Shown: positions 50,088-61,577 of the stretch, piece after piece
How positions within the stretch are numbered: position 1 is the first letter of the stretch
How the letters are laid out: every line of letters begins with the position of its first letter
Origin: Hericium rajendrae
Taxonomy: Eukaryota > Basidiomycota > Agaricomycetes > Russulales > Hericiaceae
Assembly: GCA_033439255.1 (NCBI GenBank)
Contig: CM065883.1
Coordinates: 1,550,001-1,614,000 of the forward strand
Direction: 5' to 3'
Length of the DNA stretch: 64,000 nucleotides
Translations under genes and position numbers: made by a program
Notes under the pieces: model-generated
What the model was told of the DNA's origin: nothing
Databases searched by the model: none
The model's input: the letters and a program-made list of their open reading frames with translations, nothing else

Positions 50088-50426
50088 CTACTTGTACATA
50101 ATGTCGGTACCGCGTAAGGGTGGCGATTTGGCCCGCGGATGTCCGTACGCTTTTGATTTTGCAGATGGATCAAGTTGAACCGCACACATAATTCTCTGCT
50201 TTGTTTCTTCCTCTTCAAACGTAATTATCAGCTTGTTGTCAAGGTCGTATGTTATCAATTCCATAGATGGCGCTGAACCTAAGGGCTTTGGCCTGAAGCT
50301 TTTAGCCCAGTTCTCGAGTTTGGTGTCATGGCATAATTGATCGACGAAGGGTCGTAGATGAGAACTCCATACATTTGTCGGGTAAAGGAATGTTTTCTCC
50401 GTTGTTTGTTCATTGTGACGATGCAT
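50088..50426 (-). CDS. Small hypothetical protein, 112 residues
   Basis: A single uninterrupted frame with ATG at 50426. The product is mixed alpha/beta with a plausible beta stretch (MELITYDLDNKLIITFEEEE) and an acidic/basic balance better than chance frames around it. I do not recognise the family, and no signal peptide or membrane segment is visible. It could be one exon of a larger gene, but no convincing partner exon was found. Confidence that it is coding is moderate to low. Confidence 0.35.
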   Translation of the reverse strand: MHRHNEQTTEKTFLYPTNVWSSHLRPFVDQLCHDTKLENWAKSFRPKPLGSAPSMELITYDLDNKLIITFEEEETKQRIMCAVQLDPSAKSKAYGHPRAKSPPLRGTDIMYK

Positions 50427-51054
50427 CTGTAGTCCGAGTCAGTCTGACGCACCTTTAGAATGGACTCTCAAAGATAGGCATCTCCCGGGAGTTTTTGCTT
50501 TGAAATCAAATCAAAAGGTGAGAAAAAAAGCGCACGCGATTGCTCCAAGCCAAATGATTGGATCGTCCAACGGCCCGCACAAACGTGAACGCTGCGAAGT
50601 CGCTGCGAAGGCAGTGGTCTACACGTTTGCATTGGCGCAGACGTGGAAGCCACGTTCTAGACGCCAGTGACGCCAGTTAATATGATTGGTGAACGAACTG
50701 CGCGTGTTCGTGTTGATATGATAGAGGGCCACGGGAGAAGGATGGAATAGTCGAGATATCGATAAGAAGGGACCAAAAAACATTGTTAAGTATAGTCAGG
50801 ATTGCCGCTGGACAAACCAAGAACGATTCTCGCTGTTTCTCTGTTGCCATCAACAGCGCAAGTCGACGCGACGACCGGCGACGAGGACGCGACGCAGAGA
50901 GCTGTAAACGCGTGCCCAAGCAACGTAAGCAATCTAGTATACTCTCACGAGACGCAGCGCCTTTCTGCTCTCTGCACATTCCATCCACAATCTCCTTCCA
51001 CTGCGTTGTGGCCTTCCACACTTCTATTGTTCCCATTGTTGATTGACGCTTTAA
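50427..51054. promoter_or_regulatory. Upstream region of GPC1
   Basis: Divergent gap between the small hypothetical frame (-) and GPC1 (+). No clear motif; the 150 bases before the GPC1 start are pyrimidine-rich (TCCACAATCTCCTTCC). Confidence 0.35.
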
Positions 51055-52886
51055 ATGCATTCAGAACCGCCATCGCGTCCTCCGACGCCGCCCTTACGAC
51101 CAGACTCACTCAACCCTCTCGGAATGGGTTATATCTCACTTCCCAGCCTCGACCGCTTTGTGGGGGATGAAAGTTCGGACTGGACGAGCGCCTTTACATT
51201 GCTAGGTATGTCGCGGTTATCGTCGTGAGCTTTCTGCCACCTCATCTCTACCTCCCAGATACCATGGAGACCTACTTCGACTCGCGTATCGACCTGCTAC
51301 AGCGAAATTGGAACAAACACGCCGACAAGCTGAAGCACAAGGCGGAATCAGCATTCAATGATGTTCTGAAGAAACATCGTCCGACGCCTGAGGCACTCTC
51401 GGAGAACTTCGAACGTGAGGTCGTTGCGATTCCGGCGAAGAGTAAGTCCGTCAGTCCATATGCTACCAGGGCTCCGCTCAGGTTTCCGTCGGGCAGGTGT
51501 CGTCGCGGATGACATCGCTCTCAACAGCGTGGAAATCCGCGAAGATTGTTCGGACACGAGAGAAGCTGTCGTTCTTTTTCGGAGTCATGTCTGTGTTCTT
51601 TTCCGCCTTGATATTTGGCCTGGCGCCTGAGTGAGTGTTGGTCTGCTCATCATTTCACGACGTCCTGACCATTTTGATACGTGTTCAGATGGATTCACGT
51701 TGCCTATACTCTACAGGCTGCAGTTCTCCTGCCTTGGCGCGTGTACAGCTATAAGAGACGCATGTGGCATTACTTCCTGTTCGACCTCTGCTACTACGTG
51801 AACATCCTCAACTTCATCTATATCTGGATCTTTCCGCAAAGTGCATTTCTCTTTGTCGCGTGCTATTGCCTGTCGCATGGTTCCGTCGCCAGCGCCGTGA
51901 TCACATGGCGCAATAGCCTTGTCTTCCATGACTTGGACAAGGTTATATCTATCTTCGTTCATATGTACCCACCATACGTCTTTACCGTTATGAGGTATGC
52001 TTGGCTTCCATTTGGTTCGTCTTGCATCCATATTGAGATTGTATGTACAGGCATTTCTATCCAAATGCTGAGGAGCGCTTCCCTGCACTCAAGGAACTCC
52101 CGCAATTGCAGCCATGGCGCGCGCTCTTGCTAAGCAGCATCATATGTATAATGTCGTCTTTCATATTGTCGCTACATCTCTGACGTTTCGTTCTCACCAG
52201 ATTTGGTTTGGCAATTGCTTTACTGGAAGGTGCGCATTGTCCTTCCAACGTCAATCTTTCGCTAATCTCACGTAACTCAGTTTGTTTACGTCGACCGCAA
52301 GATGAAGATCGAATCTGGACAGCGGGCAACCTCTTTGACCTTCCTTCTTAACAGTAAGAGAGGTCTCATCGGTCGCATGCTCGCCGCGACCAAGCCGCAC
52401 AACAGGGCTCCTTACTTCATGATTGGCCAGTTCGGTGGGTGTCTCTCCATGCCATGCTCATGTCTCATAACTCATCTATCTGGCTTTTTCAGTCTACGCC
52501 GTCTTGACTGACGTTCCGCCCGTTTTCCTGCTCTACGACAGCCCGAGGTGGAGCGGGGCTTTCCTTATTCTCATCTTCGCCGTGAGTGTATGGAATGGCG
52601 GGGCCTACTACATCGAAGTCTTCGGGCGCAAGTGAGTGTCTCGACTTCCGGACTAGTCTCTTGCTCACCTTGTCGTCCCAGATTCGAGCGCGAGCTCGAA
52701 GCCCTTCGCAAAGAACTTGCAGAAGCCAACTCTCGTTCTGAGCGAGGTAGCCCCACCGCTTCTGCGCCCGCGTCTCCCACGCTCGAGCCCATCGTCGACT
52801 CGGTTACCCCCAGCCCTGTGCTTCTTGCCCAGTGCGACGGCATAACGCCAGATATCCCACTGCTGGCGACTCCGCCACGCCAGTGA
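51055..52886 (+). CDS. GPC1: Glycerophosphocholine acyltransferase 1 (GPC1)
   Basis: Gpc1 (yeast YGR149W family, DUF2838) is an ER multi-pass enzyme. It acylates glycerophosphocholine to lysophosphatidylcholine with acyl-CoA, recycling phosphatidylcholine. The start at 51055 gives MHSEPPSRPPTPPLRPDSLN. Membrane segments begin with LSFFFGVMSVFFSALIFGLA and WIHVAYTLQAAVLLPWRVYS. The family signature is NSLVFHDLDKVISIFVHMYP, then PYVFTVMRHFYP. A 55 bp intron joins LLSSIIY to LVWQLLYWKFVYVDRKMK, then ESGQRATSLTFLLNSK, APYFMIGQFVYAVLTDVPPV and WNGGAYYIEVFGRKFERELE. The tail is Ser/Pro-rich. Exons are short, with GT-AG introns throughout. One junction (51441/51482) is out of phase by one base. Otherwise intact. 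Confidence 0.9.
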
Positions 52887-53171
52887 ACGACAAGACGTCG
52901 TAGCCTGTTATGTATGATCAGTGTTCTGGCGCCAGTCTGCTCTTGGATGGAATAGATTGTTCTCATAGCGATAGCATTGCTGTATTTTGCGCCTACATGC
53001 ATATTTTTACTTATTTTTCTGGGCCGCATGGTTTTTCGCTCAGTCCCTACGACATTATGCTCACGACTTGTAATGACCTTGATGTGTATCTTAATTGACG
53101 ATCGGTAGAGAAGAGTCGGGCAGCCTAGTTTAGAATCACAATATACGTGGAGGATTTATCGAGAAAGATAG

Positions 53172-54880
53172 TTAGTCGTGCCGCACTGGCCCTGTCAGCG
53201 TTGCAAACTCCCGTAAGCCAGCCGCCATCGCCATGTGAAATTGACTTTGGTCCCTGTAGCTAATCTCAAGAGGACGTCCGACAGCCTTTCTGCTCTTCGC
53301 CAAGTCCCACAATGATTCCGACACCCCGCCGTAGTACACAAGCTTCCTTAGCCGTGGAAAAAGACCGGGCGTGGTGCCGTCCGGAGTCGCGGCCTTCAAT
53401 ATGGGGTACTTCTCCATAGACTCGTGGTACTCCAAAATCTCTACAGCGTTGAACGAATGGAAAGCAGCGTGCCACTGAGCTCGAGTATTCGAGGACGCGC
53501 GGTTTACTCTCAGCTCTCGGACGCTCTCGCCCGAGAGTTGGAGCACCTGGAGCATCGAGGCGAAGCCGGGGTACAGGCTGTAGAGCGACTCCTGCTCTAA
53601 GTGTATCAAGGGCTCAAAACCCGACTCGTGGACGATGTACGGGTCGAGACGCGAGTTGGACGTGCTCGCTGCTTCCGCCTGCGCGGATGACCACGCTGTC
53701 AGTGCGACTGCGCCCCATTCAGAGCTGCAAAGGGAGAGCAGGCCAATAGGCTCAGCGTTGCGCTGTATGGTGTACACATGCGTTGATAAGGCCGTCAGCA
53801 TGTCATCCGAGAGTTCCTCCAAAGTGCAGCCGAAGGAAAGCTGCTGTAAGGAGGGAAGCTGCAGATTCTGCAGGAGTCCGAGGAAGGTGCGGGATAAACG
53901 GGAATCGATGCTCAGTATCTGCAAGTCGCTGAGGCGAACGGGACACGTCGCAAACGGTGAGGTCAACTCAATGGGGATGGTGATGACATGGTCCGGTATC
54001 TGAGATAGAATCTGCAGATGTACCAAATTGGGAGATGATGCTAGGAGAGCAAGTATGGAATCCTGAGTGAGACTACCAGGGCAGTCCAACGACGTCAGAG
54101 ACGACAATAATGGGGAGCCGGGGACGGGGTAGAGAGGCTCTTCCAGTCTAAGCTGGCGCAGCCTAGGTATGGAGCCATTGAACGCGTTTGGTGGGAAAGG
54201 GATTTTCTATTGTCTATTGGTCCATCGAAAGAATCGTAGATGCATGAGTGAAGGGAAAACGATTCAAGATGAGGAGCCTCCGGGGCCTTAGCAAGACCAT
54301 CTAGTAGGCGGGACAGGTGTGACTCTTGCTCACCGACATTGAAGTCGATGCATCGCCAGCGACCAGCCTCCGCAAACAGGCTGTCCACCACATGACGGCT
54401 ATGTCTCCAGCACTTGAGATTGATATCTAGAGGAGCGCCAGCTGATCGCTGCACAAATGCCATGATCCAGGTGTCGCTGAGCTGGTCGACGATGGAGTTC
54501 CAAAGTAGAGCATATCCGAGGCCAAATGCTCGCCATTCTGAACAGACATGGGTGACAGCTATCCAGTCAGGACAACCAGCACGAAACGGCGAAGAACCTT
54601 CGTCGTCTCGTAAGGGACTGAAGATATGGCCAAGAATCTCTTTGGGAAGGCGAGATATGGGTGGAAGGGCATTTTTATGCCTCGGGCACAGGGCCAACTC
54701 CGGTTCCTGCCCCCACGTCTCATCGAGGCTGGAGGTAGATGGGTGTATCTTGGTCTCGACGTCGACTTCCATTTCATTCATCAAGGGGTTCAAAGTCGAG
54801 CAAAACTCTGCCTGTCTTGGTACAGGAAGGATCTGATGGCCAGAAATCAGACCAGAATAGAGCTTGGGTGACACAGGCAT
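53172..54880 (-). CDS. F-box / leucine-rich protein, tandem copy A
   Basis: F-box proteins bind Skp1 in SCF ubiquitin ligases and choose substrates with their C-terminal part. Start at 54880. After an N-terminal tail the F-box reads ISRLPKEILGHIFSPL, then WIAVTHVCSEWRAFGLGYAL and LWNSIVDQLSDTWIMAFVQR. The C-terminal two thirds are irregular leucine-rich repeats (SLTQDSILALLASSPNLVHL; LLQNLQLPSLQQLSFGCTLE). No introns are obvious. One missing A in an AAAA run near 54205 must be supplied for the two open parts to join through IPFPPNAFNGSIPRLRQL. The paralogue B, 0.7 kb away, matches along the whole length. The substrate is unknown. Confidence 0.8.
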
Positions 54881-55617
54881 ACATTAGCTCGCTCCATTAA
54901 CTGCACTGGCTTGGGGGACTTCGTATCAATGCCTATCAATGCAATGATCGACGACGATCGATGCGACAACTTCGTAGAAGCGGGATATTGTTGACTGGCA
55001 ACAAATGATAAATCTACTTGATATCAGCCTGGAATAATTGGTCAACCCATCGCTGGAAGAATGAAAGCAATGGTATAAGAGTTAGAAGTTCATGTTCATC
55101 ATGTAACTTTGAGGCAGGCAGCACGCCTAACAAGCTCGCGTATCGAACTCCCACGCGGCTGATGTGAAATGACCGCGACTTGACCACGACTGACCGTCTC
55201 CGGATCCGCGACCTCGATCCTCACTTCGAAATTTGTCCTGTTCAAATTTGTCCTGTTCATAGGACATCTTATATTGAAAATGATATTGATGAAGAGCGTT
55301 CTGAAGCCATGCACAACCCAACGTAAGTTCGTCATCGTATTCTTATCCGCGATATGGTCTAATTGGAGGAAATATGATGAGATCTGAGGCTCATGGTTAT
55401 TCTCCAACTCGTCGCAATCCAATGGTGTGTAGACCTAATCTATTCATGCAAGTCAGTGTTTAACTCATTACCGAAACCGAAGGTGAAGACGATGCAATGA
55501 GCTGGTGTACATGAGCATTGTTCCGGTGCTGATTTGATCATCGATGGAAAGATGGCTCTCTGAGCGAAACCACTGCATCTGGGAAATACGCAATATGGCG
55601 TTCTGTCGAGGAAATGA
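54881..55617. other. Spacer between the tandem F-box genes
   Basis: A 737 bp spacer holding the promoter of copy A and the 3' UTR of copy B. It contains a short direct repeat (AATTTGTCCTGTTC twice, at about 55229 and 55244). No gene was recognised. Confidence 0.4.
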
Positions 55618-57301
55618 TTAACCGGCCGTGTCTTGCTCGCCCCAGGTCACTTTTGCAATCTTCCCCAAGGTAGCCTCGATTTTCGCGTCGTAATCGCCTA
55701 CGTCTCTAAAGTTGACTTCGAGAGGAGAGCCAGTTGCATTTTTGCTCTCTGCCAATCTCCATAACGACTGTGAAACCCCGCCGTGCATAAGTCTTCGATC
55801 GAAGGAATATGATCTTCCTCAGCCGTGGAAAGAGCCCATCGGTGCCCTCGGGCGTCGCGGCTTTGAAGATCGTGCAGGAATCAGGATTGGACAGATAGTC
55901 CTCAAAACACTGGTGGAACTCCAAAACCTCGACGGCGTCGAATGAGCGGAAAGCGGCATGCCATTGAGCACGTGTAAGTGAGGCCGTACGGTTTATTCGG
56001 AGTTCTCGAACGCTACTACCTGACAGCCGAAGTAGCTGAAGCATCGAGGAGAACTTGGAGCATGGATAAAGATTGTAGGAAGAATCATGTTGCACATGTA
56101 TGAAGGCCTTATGTCCTGACTCCATGGGGACGAACGGATTGAGGCGCCAGTTAGATGCCCTCGCTTCATCTTCCATCTGGGCTGATGTCCATCCTGTGAT
56201 CGCCGCTGTTCCCCAATCAAAGGTACTCAGCGATAGTAAATGAATAGGCCCCTTATTGCTCTGGATGACTTGCGCATGTGTTGACAAGGCCTTTAACATG
56301 GTTTCTGAAATCTCTCCCAGCGCAAGGCAACTGTAGAAAAGCCGCTGTAAGGAAGGAAGCTGAAGGTTCTGCAGAATACCAAGGAGATTGTCGGACTGAT
56401 GAGAATTGAGTATCAGGGTGTGCAAGTCGTTGAGACGAACAGGGCGAATCGTGAATGGTGCTCTCTGTTCAATGGGGATGTTGATGAAGTGTTCGGGTAG
56501 CCTAGGTATGATCCGCAGAATCGTCAGATTGGGAGCTGAAGCTAAAAGGGCTAGTATCGAATCCTGCGTAAAACTCGAAGGGATGACCAGCGAAGTCAAC
56601 GACGACAGCATTGGCGAGCCGGGAATGGGATATAGGGGTCGTTCCAGTGCGAGATGGCGCAGTTTGGGTGTGTGTCCGCTGAAGGCGATGGATGGGAATG
56701 GGATCTTCTGCTCGTCTATAGATCCTCCCATGTTGTCGAAATCGCGTGAGCGAAGGCAAAACGACTCGAGATGAGGAGCATGCGGAGCTCTAACAATTTC
56801 ATCAAGCAGATGAGATAGGCGTTCTCCATCACCAGCGTCGATGTTAATGCGCCGCCATCGACTGACTTGTGCAATTAGGCTATCTGCCACATGTCGGCCA
56901 TGTCTCCAAAACTTGACACTCACATCGAGGGGAGCGCCAGCTGATCTCTGCACAAATACCATGATCCAGGTGTCATGCAGACGGTTGACAATGCGGTTCC
57001 AAGAAGAGGATATCCGAGACAGACTGTCCGCCATTTTGAGCAGACGTGGGTAACCGCTATCCAGTCGCGGCGACGAGCATGACGCGACCAAGATTCGTCG
57101 TCGTCCATTAAGGAGTATTCATCGTCCCGCAAGATGATGAAGATGTGGAAAAGAATCTCCTTCAAAAGTCGAGATATCGCTGGAGGACCGTTGGGGACTG
57201 AAGGATTTAACCCGTCAGAGATCTTGTCGTCTGTTTGGAGCTCGGAGTTAGATGGATGGATCCTATCGTCGGTCTCGATCTCAGACCTCCATGTTCTTCA
57301 T
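55618..57301 (-). CDS. F-box / leucine-rich protein, tandem copy B
   Basis: A paralogue of copy A. Start near 57301 (MKNMEV, matching MNEMEV in copy A). F-box: ISRLLKEILFHIFIIL, then RRDWIAVTHVCSKWRTVCLG, NRIVNRLHDTWIMVFVQRSA, and leucine-rich repeats (SFTQDSILALLASAPNLTIL; LGILQNLQLPSLQRLFYSCL). The true end by comparison with copy A is SQSLWRLAESKNATGSPLEV, closing KVTWGEQDTAG at 55618. Frame changes are needed near 57288, 57000 and 55800, so this copy is either decaying or affected by the sequence errors seen elsewhere. The F-box of copy B has an acidic insertion (RDDEYSLMDDDESW) that copy A lacks. Confidence 0.75.
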
Positions 57302-57860
57302 CCTGCAAGCCCGACTCGAATGAAGTTCTAGTTGAAAAGGGATGCTGGCGATTAGATCATATCAACTTGGTCAGCGTAGTCTTTCCTTACTTTATTCTCT
57401 TCTGCAGACTTCAAGTGTTCTATGAACCATGCGTCAGATTCAATGCAGCGATCGACGACGATTGGCCCAAGAACTTCATAGATGAGATAGTTGTAGGGAA
57501 TGAGTGATTTGATCTGGATCAATGTGACATACCTGGTGTCAACCAGTCACTGGACAAGTGAAAGTAGAGGTAAGTATACGGGAGTCTAATTTCAGTATTC
57601 ACGCTAGTCAATTGAAGTTGCTTGATACTTGAGCTTGAGCTTGAGCGTCTGAGCCAGTAGGGTGACCCGCGGACGACTCTCACGCGTTGTTGACCGTAAC
57701 CATCACGACCATCCCGTCATTTCATCCCGTCGTTTCGTCCTACGCGTTGGCCCTTTGACGTCGAAGGTCAAATTGACAAGGAGTACTATGAAACTTTCTC
57801 CAACTCAATGTAAGTTGATTATTATAATATTCCAATCCGTGACGTCTTCTCATTAGCACA
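57302..57860. promoter_or_regulatory. Divergent region F-box B / DUF6535 copy 2
   Basis: A 559 bp gap between two genes read outward, so it should hold both promoters. No conserved motif was recognised. Confidence 0.35.
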
Positions 57861-60800
57861 ATGATCGCAGCCGTGGGCCCCCCGCTCCCTGCTGGCGCGC
57901 TACGCCAGTCGCGCTCACATTCTCATAGCTCGCATCATCTCTCATCACCGGTGGATCATCCAGGCGCATCTTATCCGTCACTGGCAATTGATATGGCAGA
58001 TCTTGCGTCGTTGGAAGCGCGTGAAGCGGAAAAATCAGCACGACCACAGTTCGACGAGACTAGTCGAAAATCGCACCGTGAGTTGTCCCTCATGCACATG
58101 GTCCAGGCAGAACGGGGCCTCGCTGATATTTTCTTGTTCTCGAAAAAAGGCACATTTCAAGTCGAGCCTTTGGCAAGCCCTACTCCACGACCTTATGCTC
58201 GCCCGTTTTCGCACCGTGGCTCATCGAAAATGGGAAACGACTTGTTCGAGAAAGAATCGGCCGATTTGGCCGCTCTTGAGGCAGGAGTGCGAGAGGGATC
58301 GGATTTCCATGATCAGCAAGCGTCATTCTGCCCCTTCCATGCCCCGTCAGAACGCCCAGACGAAGCGCATGTTTGGCATTGGGAGGCAGATGCGATCTCA
58401 GCTCGGCTTGCATGGTAGGTGCAACCGATGTTCCCTCGGAGAGCCTGGCTGACGTTTGGAGTTTGGATAGCCGGTAACAATATGCATGATTACGAGCAGA
58501 AGTACCCGGCCGACGAGATCTATGAGGAGATGGGTCCAAACGCTAGGGTCTGGCGCGTATATCTCGACGAGGCGGAGGCTTTCGACAATGACATGATTGA
58601 GGGCTGGAAGGACACAATTGATGTGCTCCTTGTTTTCGTGAGTCCTGTCGTATGGAGTCGCTTCCCTTTATGACCTGTCTAATCCACTGTGATCTTTGTA
58701 GGCCGGTCTCTTCTCAGCAGTGGTATCGACCTTCGTCGTCCAGACAGCACTGGCTCTTCAGCCGGACTATGGTCAGATTACTGCATCCTTACTGACGGAG
58801 CTCGTCAGCCTACAGAGGACCATTGCCCTTGGGCAATCTGTTGATGCTGTGCCTCACTCCGTTCTGAATGCCACATCAGCATTCTCTGCTGCGGGTACCG
58901 ACCGCTGGGTTAATGCGCTCTGGTTTACCAGTCTCTCGTTCAGTCTGGCTACGGCGCTCATCTCTGTGCTCGTTCAAGCAGTGGTTACAACACTATGTTT
59001 CTGCCGTATCTGGAGTGGCTAGTGAGCGGGTTCACATCCGACAGTTCCGCTTCCACGGTCTTGAAAAATGGCATGTCAGAGGCATCATTGGCTGGTTACC
59101 TGTGCTCATGCATCTATCTTTGATGATCTTCTTCATGGGCTTGGTTGTTTTCCTTCACCCTCTGGATGTGGCTATACCTTGGGTTGTGACTGGCATTGCT
59201 ATCCTTGCATATCTGGCCTATTTTATCACAAATATGCTGCCATTGCTCTGCCCAGATTGTCCTTATAAGACCCATTGACATATTATATGAATCTGCTGTT
59301 CCACCAGGGGTCTAAAATGATGATATATCTCTCTGAAAAGATATGGGCAGGCATATATTGGATCGTGGTTGTTATCTTGAGATGGAGCCCTTCATGGACA
59401 ACTGGTGTATTAAAGCCTAGAAATTCTGTCTCCAGTCTTAGAGACCAAGAGCTTGCATTAATAAGGAGCATGGCACCCATTTTGGATGTGGATTCTTTGC
59501 TATGGCTATCTAGTGCTTCATCCAATCCTACAGTGATGAATATAGTCTTTCAGGCAATATCTGCTTTGCAGAATGTGCATATATCTGATCCACTAGTTAA
59601 ACCATACCTTCTACCAAGGATGGCTAAGGATTTGGACACTCAATGTGATCATCTTTCAGAATCCAATAATGATGAAAAACTTGTAATTGCTGAAAGAATG
59701 GCTAGAGCACTTCTCAAACTTCATCTATCTAAAGCTTTATATCATGATCATTTGAATCCATTTGGAGATATGATTGAATGGCATACATGGCAAGATATGA
59801 TTATTATTGGAAGAAAAAGAGATATTTGTCACCTCACAGTTCTTGGATACTGTGGGCTGTTAGTTTCAAGCAATAATTATAGAAAAGAGTATTGTCTGGC
59901 TGAGATGACAGAGATGCTAAGAGGACATATCTCAAGCACTGATGAAATTCCTATACATCACTTGGAACTATTTGTTTGCTGCCTTACAAAAATGCTTGAT
60001 AATGCTGCATCTCAGATTCATTTCAATTGGGAGTTTACTCTGCTACTTTATGAACTGCTTGGACAACAGCTTGTTCAACATAAATATAATTATGAAAATC
60101 AAATTGTTCAGCATATGATTCAATGCTTGTATCTGTTAATTCACAGGTGCTTTGGTGATCAAAGAGCACAGCTTTTAAAGGAGACTAAAAGACAATGTGG
60201 AAAGCTACTTGATAGTAGTCTTGAAAAGTATCACTCTAAACTTGTACTTCTTGATGTTATCAATCACATCCTAGCCTGCTATGAAGAATGGTATATAAGT
60301 GATGCAGATAAAAGCACTATGAGCATAGTTCTGAGAGATGTCTGCACTAGGTTTACCAATTTTCTAGTCATAGATATTTCAACAGAAAGCAATGAACTCA
60401 GAAACTCACTAGTCAAGGACATTTATTTATCCTTAGCAGTACTAGCAAAGTCCTCACATTTTCTATCAACAATGATGTCTGGACAGGGTCAGTTGCTTAC
60501 ATTGACAGCACTTACTATATTGGAGGATAATGCACCACAATCTGTGATAGCTGAGTATGCTATATATGATACTCAATTTATAAAGAATTTGCTTCAATGG
60601 CCTGATCTTGCTGCATCTCAAGAACTTGGAAAACAAATGATTCTGCATCTCAAAAAATGTCTCAAAGCAGATACACATCATTGCTATGACTTCAATGTTT
60701 ACAATGGAATTGAAGCTTTGCAAAAAGCAGAAAGCCTATGGCTTAGTTATAATCAGTTTGCACATGAATGTCATGAGATTATTATGCAGTTGTTTTCTTA

Positions 60801-61357
60801 TGCATGCTCCTTTGAAACAGATGAGGCACAATCACTTTCTTCAATAGATCATGATACCAAAGCAGAATTTCTAAAGTACATTCTCAACCATGACCATCTC
60901 ATTTGGTGTTTTCATGTTTTGTGCACCAACTGGACTCCTGAGCCTTCAACAGTATACATGAAGAAAATTCATCTGTTGAAAATGTTTAACCTGTCAAATG
61001 ATAAACAGATCTGGCTTATTATTCTAAGTGATTTGATTCAAAGGACCAGACATATCAGAACATTTAATCAATCAACTAAAGAGCATTATCTTGCTGATTT
61101 TGACATTCTTGAGCAATTGAAAATTCTTCTGGATATTGATCCAAATGATAAACAATTCATCTTATATGAATACACCACATTTAGGTCACACAGACAGGAA
61201 GCTCTAGACAGGTAAGACTTATATTTTTGTTTGTGTGACAACTCACTAAATGACATTATGTAGCTATGCAGCATATCCCGAAGCCATTGCCCTTGAATCT
61301 CATGATGCATACTTGCCTGTAATTCAAAGATGTACTCCTTATCATGGCAAGCAATAG
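57861..61357 (+). CDS. DUF6535 multi-pass membrane protein, copy 2 (frame broken)
   Basis: A paralogue of the gene at 1-4.7 kb. The 5' part is uncertain: an ATG at 57861 opens an Ala/Glu/Ser-rich segment, and a frame change is needed before QTKRMFGIGRQMRSQLGLH. Then come a 47 bp intron (58415-58461), VWIAGNNMHDYEQKYPADE, ARVWRVYLDEAEAF and EGWKDTIDVLLVF, an intron at 58638-58701, and AGLFSAVVSTFVVQTALALQ. Four membrane segments follow, with WLPVLMHLSLMIFFMGLVVF the clearest. The C-terminal half (59275-61211) is A+T-rich and matches copy 1 (SSNPTVMNIVFQAISALQN; LADFDILEQLKILLDIDPND). The intron at 61212-61263 leads to SYAAYPEAIALESHDAYLPV and a stop at 61357. Single-base frame breaks lie near 58973 and 59273, at different places from those in copy 1. 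Function unknown. Confidence 0.72.
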
Positions 61358-61577
61358 TTAGCCACCCCCTTCATACGTAGTTCAGAATTTATTTTAGTAA
61401 CATAGCATTGGACAATTCAGTCATATGAACAAACATACTGAAAGTTTATTATGAAAAGTCTGCAAGAACAGATAATTATTGGCAGAGTTCAATTATCCAT
61501 TCATCCAATTGTTATTCGACTGTTACAGCAGTATTAACACGGATCAAGAAAATCGTTACTAGGTCTGACAGAATGTC

